The position numbers and the translations under genes are program-made. This document shows positions 30,142 to 42,800 of a stretch of DNA of 64,000 nt, piece after piece. Origin of the DNA: Dysidea avara (Eukaryota > Porifera > Demospongiae > Dictyoceratida > Dysideidae); the NCBI RefSeq assembly GCF_963678975.1, contig NC_089285.1, positions 3,446,531 through 3,510,530 of the forward strand, written 5' to 3'. The notes below the pieces were generated by a model that had not been told where the DNA came from, made no database searches, and saw nothing but the letters and a program-made list of their open reading frames with translations. Positions within the stretch are counted from its first letter, which is position 1, and every line of letters begins with the position of its first letter.

Positions 30142-33100
30142 TTATAAGTTCAGTCTGTCTGGAGGTCTTCTGACTCTAGATGATGTACGTAATGGTTGTG
30201 CTTCTTGGCTAACAACGGAGGAGTTTGCATTACTGTCCTCAAGTGCTAAAGGTGCTGGAAAGTCGAAGTCATCAACAGAAGGGTGCACACTAGTACTAGT
30301 GGCGGCAGATACAGAGTCAGAATCTTCATCAAAATGACATTTCCGTAGCTGATCTTGATGTTTACGACATATAGTACCATCACAATCAAGACGGACCTTG
30401 TAGGAAACAGGACCCGTAACCTGCACAATTTCCCCAGATATCCATGTAATAGGACCACTGTAGATGTGAACAAAGACTTTGTCTCCCACATTGAAAGGTC
30501 GAGACTTGGCATGCTGGTCATGCTGCTGCTTTTGTCTGTCTTGGACGTCTGTGATGCGCTTAGACAAATTTGGCACAACCAAGTCTAATCTGGATTTCAA
30601 TTGACGATTCATCAGTAGGTTGGCAGGTGGGACTCCAGTTGTGCTGTGCGGTGTTATTCGATATTCAAAAAGAAAACGTTGGATCTTTGTCTCCAATGAG
30701 CCATCTTTAAACTTCTTTAATGCGGATTTAAAAGTCTGCACAGCACGCTCTGCCAGGCCATTGCTTGCTGGGTGGTATGGTGCAGATGTTATGTGCTTGA
30801 TTCCATTCGACAAATAAAACTGCTTCATCTCTGAACTTGTAAAAACTGTAGCATTATCAGTGACAATAGTGTCCGGTAACCCATGAATCGAACAAATGCT
30901 TCTAAGCTTATCAATCGTGACTCTAGATGTGGCATTTCTAACAGGGACAACTTCCAACCATTTAGAAAAAGCATCCACAACCACCAGGAACATGTGGTCA
31001 AGCAGTGGCCCTGCATAGTCCATGTGAAGCCGGGACCATGGTTTCTCTGGAATTGACCATGGATGAAGTGGAGCCAATGGTGGCAAAGGCTTACTCGCCT
31101 GACATGCTGAGCAGGTTCTTACTATATCTTCAATAGCTTTATCCAATTGTGGCCACCATACCACCATCCTTGCCCTTGCCTTCATTCGTGATGCTCCTTG
31201 GTGTGCTTCATGTAAATCATCTAAGATTCTCTTACGTCCTGCTGGTGGAATAATTACCCTAGTACCCCATAGAACACAACCGTCCAGTGACGACAACTCA
31301 TGTTTTTTGGATGCATATGGACGCAGAGCTGGATCAACTGACTCTGGCCAACCATTTTGAACAAAATGAAGTACTCTTGACAATTCTTTGTCACGGCGAG
31401 TCATAGTCTTAATCTGAGTAGCCGTAACAGGGCCACAGTTCAAGTGTTCTACTAGTAACACTAGTTCATTTGGAATTGGGACATTCTGTGGTTGTGATGG
31501 CAAGGGTAAACGGCTTAACCCATCTGCATTTCCAATGTCTGAACCTTTCTTGTACACAATGTTGTACTGATAGGCCGCCAAAGTCAACGCCCACCGCTGG
31601 ATTCTAGCAGAAGCTAACGTGGGAACAGCTTTAGATTCATTCAGTAGACTTTTCAGGGGCTTATGGTCGGTATAAAGTGTGAAACTACGCCCATACAAAT
31701 AGTTATGGAAACGTTTAGTGCCGAAAATCAAAGCGAGAGCTTCTTTTTCGAGTTGCGAGTAGTTTTGTTCTGGTCGAGATAGCGTTCTTGACGCATAAGC
31801 AACTGGCTTTTCTACTCCCTTTTCATCAATCTGGGATAAAACAGCGCCAACGCCATAAGGAGATGCATCACACATTAAAGTCAATGTTTTATTGGGATCG
31901 TAGTGGACCAGTAGGCTATCTGAGGTTAAGAGCTCTTTGGAATTTTGAAAAGCTTTAGCTTGTGTCGGTGACCATTGCCATTTAACATTTTTACGTAACA
32001 AGTGATACAAGGGCGCTAAAGTCGTGGCCATGTTGGGTAAAAATTTACTGTAGTAACTTAATAACCCCAGATAAGCCTTCAGTTCTGTGACATTCTGTGG
32101 TGTGGGTGCATCTCTCACAGCCTCAAGCTTGGCTGCAGAGGGATGCAACCCACTAGCATCAATGACATGGCCTAAATATTGAACAGCAGGTACCATGAAC
32201 TCACATTTGTCTTTGCGTAGACGAAGACCTGCCTCTTGTAGTCTTGACAACACCACCTTTAAGTTAGACATGTGCTCCTCTGTGGATGTACCGGTGATGA
32301 GGATATCATCCAAGTACACCAAAACTCTGGGAATTCCTTGCAACAATGTTTCCATTGTCCTCTGAAAAATGCCTGGGGCAGAGGACACTCCGAAAGGCAA
32401 ACGCTGGTAACTAAACAACCCTTTGTGGGTGTTAATGGTCACAACTTCTTTGGACTGTTCATCTAATTCAAGCTGCTGATATGCTTGGCTCATATCTAGC
32501 TTTGTAAAAGCGATACCACCCGTTAGCGAGGAAAACAGGTCTTCTACCTTAGGAATTGGATACTGCTCAAGCCTGGAAGCCTTATTGGCGGTCAGTTTAT
32601 AATCGCCACATATTCTGATAGACTTTTTGTCCGTTTTTAAGACTGGAACAATTGGCGCAGCCCACTTGGAAGTTTTAACTGGCTTTATGATACCAAGGTT
32701 TTCTAGCCTTGCCAACTCATTTTCAACCTTTTCTCGCATGGAATATGGTATGGAGCGGGCTTTACAGAACTTAGGAGGAACTGTTGGATCCACATGAATG
32801 GATACCTTGTCACCCTTAAAGGTACCTAGCTCATCAGTAAAAAGCTCAGAAAATGGCTGTAATAGGTGTTGTAACGAACTGTCTTGTACCGAGTTGACTG
32901 GGATAATTGAAGGCCAGTCTAACCGGATATACTGCAACCAGTCTCGACCCAAGAGGGTTGGGCCGTCAGTAGCAACCACAATCAATGACAATTTGTGTGT
33001 GCAGTTATTGTAACTCACTTCGCAAGAGACCTTCCCTTTAACTGGTAACTGCTCCCCTGAGTATGTACACAACTTGACATCTGTAGTGTGCCAGCTTTCC

Positions 33101-34059
33101 GAGTTAGCTTGGAAAATTTCCTTGTAACTAGATTCCGATATGATGGAAACTGCAGAGCCTGTATCAATTTCCATTGATATTGTTTTCCCATTTACTGTAA
33201 TTGGTGTAGTCAAAGGAGCAGGATGAGCACTGGAACAATTCTGGTTGATAGCAAACAAATGGTATTCTTCTGACAGAGGAGTCTGAGCCACTATGGTATT
33301 TGTTGGTTTTCCTACTGTAGTAGGAGCGACTGGTTGTGAGAAGCTGCGGCTGCGACAAACTGCTGCTATATGCCCTTTCTTGTGACAGTTACTACAAACA
33401 GATTCCTTGAACCAGCAATCTGGCGCTTTGTGATTAGGCTTTCCACATCGGTAACACTTGACAGATGATCGTGGCAGTTTCTCGTTTTTATACACTGGAA
33501 CTGTAGTATCACTGGTGGGTGCCGTTGCAGCCTGAAGCTGCTTTGCATCTTTAGTCGCTGCTTCGAAAGCTAAAGCAACCTCGAAGGCCTTCTTGAAGGT
33601 TAACTTGTCCTCAGCCAGTAGTCGCTTCTGAACTTGTGGTTCATTGATGCCACACACCAGTCGGTCGCGCAACATAAGATCCAACGTTTCACCGAAATTG
33701 CAGTGCTCCGATAAGGATCGCAATTCAGCAACATAGGCCGCGACAGTTTCATCCGATTCTCTTACTCTGGTATTAAAGCGGAATCGTTGAGCAATCTCAG
33801 ACGGAGGTGGGCAAAAATGAGTTGTCATTGTCTTCACCAAATTCTTGAACGAAACGTCAGTCGGCTTGTTGGGTGCGACAAGATTACGAAGGACCTTATA
33901 TGCCTTGGCTCCCATAGAGCTGATGAGTACTGAACGTTGCTTGGTAGAGTCTGTAATATCATTTGCAACGAAATAATGCTCCATGCGCTCAATGTATTGC
34001 ACCCAATCGTCGCCATTTGCAGTGTTAAATTCTTCCAACTTTCCAAAGGACACAGCCAT
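30142..34059 (-). CDS. Gag-Pol polyprotein of Ty3/gypsy element, 1305 aa
   Basis: A single uninterrupted frame. Approximate residues: gag 1-200; two CCHC zinc knuckles at 202-215 and 222-235; retroviral-type protease with DTGS at 299-302; reverse transcriptase about 430-640 with LPFGVSSAP and YLDD at 582-585; RNase H from CDAS at 730 with TDHK near 798; integrase with HHCC (H950, H953, C983, C986) and DDE residues near D1014, D1068 and E1104; a basic C-terminus. Protease-RT-RNaseH-integrase order is diagnostic of Ty3/gypsy. Gag and Pol are fused without a frameshift. ATG lies 36 bp inside the 5' LTR boundary. No disabling change seen. Confidence 0.95.
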   Translation of the reverse strand: MAVSFGKLEEFNTANGDDWVQYIERMEHYFVANDITDSTKQRSVLISSMGAKAYKVLRNLVAPNKPTDVSFKNLVKTMTTHFCPPPSEIAQRFRFNTRVRESDETVAAYVAELRSLSEHCNFGETLDLMLRDRLVCGINEPQVQKRLLAEDKLTFKKAFEVALAFEAATKDAKQLQAATAPTSDTTVPVYKNEKLPRSSVKCYRCGKPNHKAPDCWFKESVCSNCHKKGHIAAVCRSRSFSQPVAPTTVGKPTNTIVAQTPLSEEYHLFAINQNCSSAHPAPLTTPITVNGKTISMEIDTGSAVSIISESSYKEIFQANSESWHTTDVKLCTYSGEQLPVKGKVSCEVSYNNCTHKLSLIVVATDGPTLLGRDWLQYIRLDWPSIIPVNSVQDSSLQHLLQPFSELFTDELGTFKGDKVSIHVDPTVPPKFCKARSIPYSMREKVENELARLENLGIIKPVKTSKWAAPIVPVLKTDKKSIRICGDYKLTANKASRLEQYPIPKVEDLFSSLTGGIAFTKLDMSQAYQQLELDEQSKEVVTINTHKGLFSYQRLPFGVSSAPGIFQRTMETLLQGIPRVLVYLDDILITGTSTEEHMSNLKVVLSRLQEAGLRLRKDKCEFMVPAVQYLGHVIDASGLHPSAAKLEAVRDAPTPQNVTELKAYLGLLSYYSKFLPNMATTLAPLYHLLRKNVKWQWSPTQAKAFQNSKELLTSDSLLVHYDPNKTLTLMCDASPYGVGAVLSQIDEKGVEKPVAYASRTLSRPEQNYSQLEKEALALIFGTKRFHNYLYGRSFTLYTDHKPLKSLLNESKAVPTLASARIQRWALTLAAYQYNIVYKKGSDIGNADGLSRLPLPSQPQNVPIPNELVLLVEHLNCGPVTATQIKTMTRRDKELSRVLHFVQNGWPESVDPALRPYASKKHELSSLDGCVLWGTRVIIPPAGRKRILDDLHEAHQGASRMKARARMVVWWPQLDKAIEDIVRTCSACQASKPLPPLAPLHPWSIPEKPWSRLHMDYAGPLLDHMFLVVVDAFSKWLEVVPVRNATSRVTIDKLRSICSIHGLPDTIVTDNATVFTSSEMKQFYLSNGIKHITSAPYHPASNGLAERAVQTFKSALKKFKDGSLETKIQRFLFEYRITPHSTTGVPPANLLMNRQLKSRLDLVVPNLSKRITDVQDRQKQQHDQHAKSRPFNVGDKVFVHIYSGPITWISGEIVQVTGPVSYKVRLDCDGTICRKHQDQLRKCHFDEDSDSVSAATSTSVHPSVDDFDFPAPLALEDSNANSSVVSQEAQPLRTSSRVRRPPDRLNL

Positions 34060-34077
34060 TACGTAGCGTAGGATACG

Positions 34078-34093
34078 ATAGTCCTCGTCGCCA
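34078..34093 (-). other. Primer-binding site
   Basis: The minus strand reads TGGCGACGAGGACTAT two bases inside the 5' LTR; TGG pairs with a tRNA CCA end. The tRNA species is not identified from sequence alone. Confidence 0.75.
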
Positions 34094-34095
34094 AA

Positions 34096-34237
34096 TGTGA
34101 TAACGCAACAGTTTAATGATTCACATGGATATCATTTTGAACAACTACAATTTAATGCACACCGTCAACTCAACTGAACAATGCCTGAGTGCGCGCGTGT
34201 TACAAATGTGCGCATGCGTGAAAATCAATCTACTACA
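34096..34237 (-). repeat. 5' LTR (element on minus strand)
   Basis: 142 bp, the same as 29920-30061 except for one base. Followed by the right AAATC copy at 34238-34242. Confidence 0.92.
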
Positions 34238-34454
34238 AAATCTAAACTGAAATCGTATCTGTGGGATCATTTTCTGAGAAACTTTGATGAGAATAACTGC
34301 ACTCTACACTACTTATGTCCATGTTCCATATGTCATCAAACAAAACCTCCAATTACCAACTTCATATAATTAATTATGTAATTTAAGTAGTTAGTAATAA
34401 TTGTATATGTTGGTTGCTGCCAACAGACCTTTGGTGTTTCCACACCTTAAAGCC

Positions 34455-34497
<43 letters not shown>

Positions 34498-34500
34498 ATT
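34238..34500 (+). mobile_element. Decayed LINE, 3' end (part 2)
   Basis: Continues the element broken at 29920. It encodes SKLKSYLWDHFLRNF and YLCPCSICHQTKPP then a stop, the ORF2 C-terminus, with a CPCSxC pattern shared with the LINE fragment at 44094-44772. A 3' UTR and a (TAAA)n tail at about 34455-34500 complete it. Confidence 0.8.
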
Positions 34501-35160
34501 TCATCATTATTACACTTCAGTAGGCCAGGTAAACTTGATTAATCGTTTCTCATCCCCGTTCGCATCCTTTCTTACGAATTCCTTTCTTACCCCACCGCCT
34601 CTAATTTCATTATTACTGCTAGCTATCAACCACGTGCACACGTATTTTGATATCATTCTACAGCACAGCAAATGTCACTTGTACCTCACAAACGGTGGTA
34701 AAACGTGTATATAAGTACTAGTTCTTAAAAGGTTTTAGCTAACCTTTATAGTAACATGCAGATAGCTTGATTTGGAGCATTTTCTTTAAAAATGAATAAT
34801 GAAATAACCCCGCCAGCATCGTGCACGTATAGGAAATCCGAATTAGTTTGCCAGCATTGTGAGTCATTTACACAAAGTGGCATTCAAAATATTACCAAAT
34901 TTAATACTGAATGGGCTAAATTTGCAAATTTTTCTGTGGGGGCATGCCCACAGACCCCCCTGCTGTGATCACTAAAAATATAAATTGACTCGCATAGCTA
35001 TAATTATGCTAGTTCATGATCAGTCAAACATTGTTGCCAAATTTGCTCATGAAGCTAAATTAATTTCCTGTGGGGCATTCCCTCATGCCCCATTTGAAAA
35101 AGTATATCCGTGACAAGTTGATTGTTTTCTGCACTTCCTTATCCATTACGCGAAACATTT

Positions 35161-35340
35161 CACGTGATGGTTCACGTGAGCTAACTACTCGCGATTGAGC
35201 GCGTGAGGACGAAACTGCTCTCGACACCGTGTTCGTTACAGCCGCGATAGTTACATACAGTTGGATATCAAATAACTATCAAGCTACCGATTCTCTATAC
35301 AGCTGCTCAGTCGAGGTGACCCGGTATACGTAGCTATCAG
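35161..35340 (+). promoter_or_regulatory. Candidate promoter or 5' UTR exon of gene C
   Basis: A CpG-rich island for this window, with two CACGTGA E-boxes (about 35161 and 35173) and GCGATTGAGCGCGTGAGG, ends at a donor TATCAG|GTATGT (35340/35341). Position relative to the signal-peptide exon parallels 8690-8846 in B. Inference. Confidence 0.35.
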
Positions 35341-35629
35341 GTATGTACAGCCACTCATTGTTGTTGCGTCAGATACGCTACTGAACTTACATATACAAGA
35401 TAATTACAAGGGGTCTGGAGTCTAGTCTGAGGGTTACCAAGTTGCTAAAAAGGTAATAATAGCTGGAGCCCTAGCAAGACAGAAAGAAAAACTTTGTAGC
35501 TATACTCACTATACAGCTCAGAATAGCTCAGCTCAGTATAGAGATCAGAAAATTAAAGTTTAGCTATACTCAGTATATTATATAGCTCAGGGTATGAAGT
35601 TCACATTTTCCATGTTTGTAGTAATGCAA

Positions 35630-35910
35630 TGTATTGCCCCACCCCCTCCCCCCTCGGGCATAGGTGGGGCTATACAGGGGAATGTATATGAAACTGTTGC
35701 CCCACTATGGGGCATTTAACAATCATTCATTAACACCCAATTAAGTATAAAATTGTTGTTGTAACTTTCTATGCTATGTCAAATCCCCATGTTACAGTGG
35801 TGGGGATTTGACACTATAGGTTTGCCCTATTATGGGGAATTTGACATTTGGCTGTGTAAAATCCCCACTATAGCCCCATGTATCCCTGAGGGGGATAGTG
35901 GGACAGTATA
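35630..35910. repeat. Cluster of GGGGATTTGACA stem-loops
   Basis: Repeated inverted units: AAATCCCCATG ... GGTGGGGATTT, TTGCCCCACTATGGGGCA, GCCCTATTATGGGGAATTTGACA, CCCCACTATAGCCCC. Each can fold on itself. No coding role visible. Confidence 0.5.
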
Positions 35911-36775
35911 CATTGATAGGTGCATAATGAAGGCTCAGTAGCTGTAGAACCCAAGTCTTTTTGACAAAATTGATAGCTATTCTATAAATTAATGTATCTA
36001 CTGTAGCACCACATTCCGTTTCGACTCATAGTTGAATAGCTATAATTGTACCATAATGCTTCCCTTTTAAGCCATGAGCTTTTTCTTTCTACTTGTTAAG
36101 CCCTGCTGAGCATTAAACTCAGCTTCAAGATACACCTACAGAAATTTTTATGGTGTGTGGTGGTTAGTAAAAGTCTGGCACTACATGCAGACGCATGCTA
36201 GTCGTGAGTTATAGTTCTAGTCCGTGACACAAAATTAAAATTGTTAGTTACCATGATGCCTAGTATTTCACAACTATAGTCACACACATAATAATACTGT
36301 ACATGCTATGGTCAGTAGCTAGCCAAAATGATGGTATTGTATTTCCTTTGAGAGGGCAAATTGATTGAAACATGATCTATTTTTCTCTGAATGGTGTGAT
36401 GTCACATATTGTGTTACATGCGTAACTGACATAATTGCCTTAGAAATACAGATAGCTATACCTATCAACCATAGCTATCTATACATAGCCATATGATCAA
36501 GTACATATATATATATATAGAGAGAGAGAGCTGTGCACTATAGTTTAGAACAACACAGACATACACCAGCATTCATAACTATATTATATGCATATGTATG
36601 AAGCCATATATGACAGTGCGGACTACATGCAAAGAAACCTATATGTCAGTTTTGAGATACTGCAGCTAATTTTATTAGTGCTGTGATCATTGTTGTGCCT
36701 ATAAGAGTGCAGTGTTCCTATTGCATAGTTGTGAATTACTAGTTTGCTTTACAATGTGCATATATTGTTATAGAA

Positions 36776-36833
36776 ATGAATTTCATCATCATTGTAATCT
36801 CCATCATGGCTGGGCTACTGAACATGGTGTCAG
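36776..36833 (+). CDS. C exon 1: signal peptide
   Basis: [19 protein letters not shown] followed by G|GTAAGC, preceded by TTATAG. Same layout as B and D (MAGLLN core). Confidence 0.75.
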
Positions 36834-39800
36834 GTAAGCTGAAGTATGTGTTGGATGTTTCTGTTGGAATGTTGAACTTGTAGGGTGTTAATTTGATTGT
36901 AACATGATAGATATAAAGGAGTGTTTTGAAGTATCTAGTAGTTTTAGATCATTTCATAGTTTCATTTGAATTACCTAATACACATATCAATTATTATTAT
37001 GTCACTACTATATGGTTTCATAGCCAGTTGTAATTGTAACTTAGTACATACACTTTCAATATTTTTGCTTGATTGTATTTTGATCCCGGGATAAATCCCT
37101 GCCACTGTACATATATGATGCATGGATGCTGAATTAGCTACACCATTCAGGCTGAGTTGCCATATCCTAGTGAGTACAGTCATCTAGCTACAAGTGTTCC
37201 AAGCACTAAGCCTGGTCCAAACATTAAGTTAGGCTGTTAGCCAGTATTTTTTAGAAACAGAAGATGCACAGAAACATATAACAAATAAGCTAAATAATTG
37301 CATAAATGAAGCTAGTATACAGCACTTTGATGTGTGGTGGTCAATCAAAGTCCATCAGCATGAATGCAGATGCAGCTCATGAATTACATGTTACTTAGAT
37401 TGAGCTGAGACTAAGATCCAACAGTTAAAATTGCTGGTTACCATGCCCTATGGTATTGGAACTAGTCACATTATGTACATGCTAGGGTGATTAATAGCTA
37501 CAATGATGGTGTAATATTTCTCCTGATTGAAATTTCAATCTATTTTCCCAAATGGTGTGACATCACATATTGTGTACATGTGTGCACATATCTGCCATAG
37601 AAATACAGATACACCTATAGCCATGGGAAGGATTAGACAGTACATATTATACCACAGGCCATTAAATATGTAGACAATCTCTTTGCCTGCATAAAAACCA
37701 AGTAGCTAAACATAGATCATAAATATATCAATATACTCCTATATGAACATCATTTATCTAGCTAACCAGACAAAATCAAAACAAATGTTAAAGATGAGTT
37801 CTATGAAACCAAATAGATATGCAGAATTAAGCAGCAAAAGCTACACGGTACTGTAAATAAAATTAATATCCTTCTCATTGTTAGGATGCAGCTCAAAGTG
37901 TGAAGATTTGGTCGGTTAGAATGTAGATAACGACATTATGATTAGCACTTAAAACTATACATATGTAAAGCAATATCATAATAAATGGATCACAAATTAT
38001 GAAACCTTTAATCAGTTTTGAGATCCTAAAATTTGATTGGTGCTTTAATCATTGTTACAGCTTGACAAGTGTTACCATTACGACAGATCATACCTTACCA
38101 TGGTGTCTGACTAGTTGTTCATTGCTATTATTTGCTGATTGTAGAAATGTATTTCATCATTATAATATTTGTCATGGCTGAGCTACTAAACATGGCATCA
38201 GGTAGCTATGTGTTTGATGTTTATGTTGGAATGTTAACCTCATAAGTTGTTAATGCGATTGATTACCAACATAACATGATAGCATTGATTACTAACATAA
38301 CATGATAGCTACAAAGGCAGTGGTGGATCCAAGGGGGGGGGGGAGGCTTAGGGGGTACGTCCCCCCCACCCACCCCTTCCTTCCCCTCCAAAAGGAAACC
38401 ATTATACAAGATTGAGATACTCTAATAAAGCAGTCAGTCAAATACTCTAATAGAACGGTCACCACACATAATGCTACCTTCATAGTTGCTGAGTATAATG
38501 GTGAAAAAACTAATATCTACAGCACTATCCCATCTATGAACGCACTTAGCCAGCTAAGGACAATTTGCAAATGAAATGCACTTGGTTTTGTTTAGGTCCA
38601 TAACTATATATTAGCTATACCTAACTCAACTACTCATGTCTGTCACTTATCCCTATATAACTCTTGATCAATGTAGTCCACTTAGAAAGCTATACATTTG
38701 TGAATAAAACCACTCTACATCAAAACTTTTAACCCTGAAACATATGGAATAGCTTTAGCTTCTGTGGGACTGTGCCCCCTAGACCCCCAGCTCTATATGC
38801 CTACTAGCTTGGTGCACCCCCCTTGTAAAACCCTGGATCCGCCCCTGAAAGGAGTGTTTTGAAAGTATTCTCTTGCACGTAACTAATACCACTTTCCACT
38901 TTAGATGCTCATGGACAACACATGTAGTATGTATGGTTCATGCATAAAACACTTTCATGCAGGTGCATATTGCAATCGTTTATACAATTACAATTTCTTC
39001 TACAACATTTGAATCACCCTGAGATTAAAAAAGTATACTGTGCTATATATAACTACATCAGTTTGTTTTCCATGGTCACTCATCAGCATAGTTAGTACAT
39101 ACAGTTACCAAATCCTTTGAAAATTTGATTTTATAGTTGTAATCAGTTGAGACACTCATTTTAGAACACAATTTCTGAGATGGTTTACTTTGTATCATTG
39201 TTTAGTGTCAAGTACAAAAACAAGCTTACCACACAAGCAAGGCTGACGGTACTAAATCTATTGTACCCATAGACATAGCTTCCGTTTTGATCCTTGAAGT
39301 TTGCATTTATCATCAATTGCCATGTGCACGCCCACAAAATTACATGTACAGCTTGACAAAAGGCAATTGATTGATCATTATATGTTTATCAAATTTGAAG
39401 TAATGAGGTATATAATTCTCATTGAAATGCTCATAGTTCATCTGACCAATTTGCTGATTTTTATATGCCATTCATATACTCATTTCCTTAAAAATGATGA
39501 TTTTAAATTCCACACTGAGATGCGCTTATATCAAAATTGTGGTTTCATAAATGTGACCTGATTTGCGAAAAGGGATCTTCCACACACATCCAATTCTATG
39601 TATTCAGAATACCATGATTCATTATTCAAGAAACATATTAACCTGAAACTTTCTCTATCACCTAAGCTATGGTGGTTCTGGATACTAACCAAATTTCAAA
39701 TCAGTAGCCATTTCCAATCTGAAGTTATGAGTTGTCAAAGTTGGTAAATTGGATGTGTGTGGAAGACCCTTTTCACAAATCTGGTCACAAATAGCTCCCT

Positions 39801-42800
39801 ATATTCATATATAGCAATACTAAATGGTGATTTATAGCTATGTAAAGAATAGCTATTGAGTGGGAAAGAACCATAATACTACAAAATGCAAAATTATGCG
39901 CATAAAAGTGTATTTTTACTTACTGCAGTTGGCTTTGGAGAAGAATGTGAACATCCGGTCACTTCCAAGTCAAAATATAATTATCTTGATGAAGACAGAA
40001 CATACATACTTGATGGATACACTATACCATGTGAAGGAGTTGTTAATGCTTGGGAGTTCTGTTATCAAGTAGAAGGTGAATCACCAGTGACATTTTATCC
40101 TGGTCTTTGGAGACTCACTAGCAGCAGTGGTTTTATATTGATCACAAGGCGGTATTCACTAATTCAGTCAAACAATATCACATTTAGTCCTACTGGAAAT
40201 ATACTTTCATGTCAGATGTTCAACTTGTCAGAAACAGAACAATTCACAGCACCAGAAGGTTCTGTTGTGGGGTTATATTCCAATAAAGGATCATCACGAC
40301 CACTTCTGTTATTTACTAATAATGATAATGACATCACTTATCAAGTCAGTGGTAACCAAACAAGTGTTACTGGTAACTTTAATAATGATGTCAACTACAA
40401 CATTGCTATCAAAGTGCATATCGGTAAGTATATTGTAAGTAGTAATTGAATTGTACTGCTATAAACTGTTAAATAACTTCAATGGACACGAGAAAATGCC
40501 ATTAAAAGCATCAATACCGTATTCGTATACCATATAGTGTGGGGTTTTCAAGGGGAATTTTTTTTGTAGATTGGCAGCTATGAATGAAAATCTCTCTACT
40601 TGAAATTTGCAGTTTGATCAAAATGGAATTTTTAGAGTTTCATAAACAGAAGCAAAAGTTTCCCCTGAAAACTTTGGTTGATGAGCAAATTTTTCTTTCC
40701 AAAACAACTTGCTATAAGGTAGTTAGCCAATAGATATTTCCCCTATGACTGACTGCAATCTCATTCTGTTGATGCTTATAGTTTATATAGCAGTGGTATG
40801 GAGTAAGAAAATTTACTAGTGCATGCTCTATGGATAATGTATACAGTATATGCTATCTTATATGCTTAGTTTAAGTTCTATCAATTAATCATTATTATGG
40901 CTTACAGGAGTATTGCAGTAATCCAAATAGCTAAAAAGCTCAAAATTTAATGTTTCAAGCCAGTCTCTTAATAAAATGATACCTGCAAAACATTATGAAC
41001 GTTGTGTTAGAGCACTATTGACTGCTCTGTTAGAGTATCTCAATCTTTGTTTCCTTGTACAGTTAAATTCATACTCTTTTTCTCTCCCTAAAACCAAGTT
41101 CCTATTACATGTACTGTAGTTCCCATCTTTCTGTATATTTGTGCAGCCAAACTATAATGATTTGGTGTTCTTGCTGCAAACCCACATGTTCAAATTTCAA
41201 AGGGGGTTTCCAGAACCCCAGGAAATCCCCTAAATATGTCCCTACTGCTAAGTACATGTGACCAGGTAGTGACTTGATCAGGTAATTTGCAATGTACTTT
41301 AGGCAAAATGCCTAAGGACTCACATACCTTTCAGTTGTATTTAGCCTATCCTTGAACAACATGAGCACAATAGGCTGGTTTTATGGAGCATTGCAATGGG
41401 GAATATGAGCAGCACTAGTGGAGAAGTGAAGAACGAATGTTGCAGAGTACATATAGCTGGGAAGATATTTAATTCACAATTCATCATTAATTTTGTCTTG
41501 CTAATACAATGCCTATATACCTGAAATGAAATAAGTAAAAGTAAGCAGTATAGCCTATATTAATTGTGCTTTTAATGTTACTTTGCACTTCAACTATTAC
41601 AATGTAGTCTTGTATAAGACATAATTATCTAATCCAAAACAGCCAAGCTGTAAAAAAAGTGTGCGGCCCTCGGTCTTGGCACAAAAATTCACATGAATTG
41701 TCGATATTAAAATTTTTACCATTAACCTACCATCACAGCCATTTCTTGGCCGCCACCTTGGATTTCACATCTTTTTTCACCATGGCCTTTTTGAGGGCCA
41801 CACACTTTTTTTACGGCTTGGCTGTTTTGGATTAGATTTCATTTCTTTTTGTATTTGTATACCCCAAACTATGGCCGGCTTTGGGACTTTTTTAACCTAT
41901 CTTTTTTTACCACAGGAAGAAGAAAAGATGAAGTAGATGTATTTTAAATATTTTATCAGTAAATGTGAAATTATATATATAATACATATATTGATTACAG
42001 AAATCTCCATGGTGGTTTCTTTGTAACTGAACATTCTACAAGGTGACTTCTTCTAGATGCTCTCTCTACAGGGTGAATTGTTTGTAGCTGAACGATTTAC
42101 AAGGTAACTTCTTCTAGCTGATCTCTCTACAGAGAGATTTGTTTGTAGCTGAACTCTCTACAGGTGATTTGTTTGAAGCTGAACTCTCTATAAATGATGG
42201 TTTCTTTGTAGCTGAACTCTCTACAAGTTAACTTCTTCTAGCTGATCTCTCTACAGGGTGATTTGTTTGTAGCTGAACTATCTACAAGAAAACTTCTTCT
42301 AGCTGATCTCTCTACATGGTGATTTGTTTGTAGCTGAATTCTGTATAGGTGATTTGTTTGCAGCTGAGCTCTTTAAAGAATGGTTTCTTTGTAGCTGAAC
42401 TCTCTACAAGGTAACTTCTTCTAGCTGATGTCTCTACAAGGTCACTAGTTTGTAGCTGAGCTCTCTACATGGTGGTTTCTTTGTAACTGAACTCTCTATA
42501 AGGTGACCTCTTCTAGCTGATCTTTCTACAGTGTGATTTGTTTGAAGCTGAACTCTCTACAAGGTAACTTCTACTAGCTGATCTCTCTACAGGGAGATTT
42601 GTTTGTAGCTGGACTCTCTACATGATGGTTTCTTTGTAACTGAACTCTCCACAAGGTAACTTCTTCTAGCTGATCTTTCTACAGGGTGATTTGTTTGTAG
42701 CTGAACTCTCTACTAGGAAACTTCTTCTAGCTGATCTCTCTACAGGGAGACTTGTTTGTAGCTGAATTCTCTACAGGTGATTTGTTTGCAGCTGAACTCT

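Larger units (their letters stand above)
29920..34237 (-). mobile_element. Full-length Ty3/gypsy LTR retrotransposon
   Basis: 4318 bp with 142-bp LTRs (29920-30061 and 34096-34237) starting TG and ending CA, a primer-binding site, a polypurine tract, one long gag-pol frame and a perfect 5-bp AAATC duplication. The LTRs differ at a single position (CACATGCG against CGCATGCG), so the insertion is recent. It lies antisense to the receptor genes, inside an older LINE between B and C. All parts needed for autonomous movement appear present; activity is not shown. Confidence 0.95.
34501..36775. other. 5' flank and first intron of gene C
   Basis: No coding sequence found. It contains a candidate 5' UTR exon (35161-35340), stem-loop repeats (35630-35910), and a short TA/GA microsatellite at about 36504-36530. 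Duplication with 37320-38200 starts at about 36100. Confidence 0.5.
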
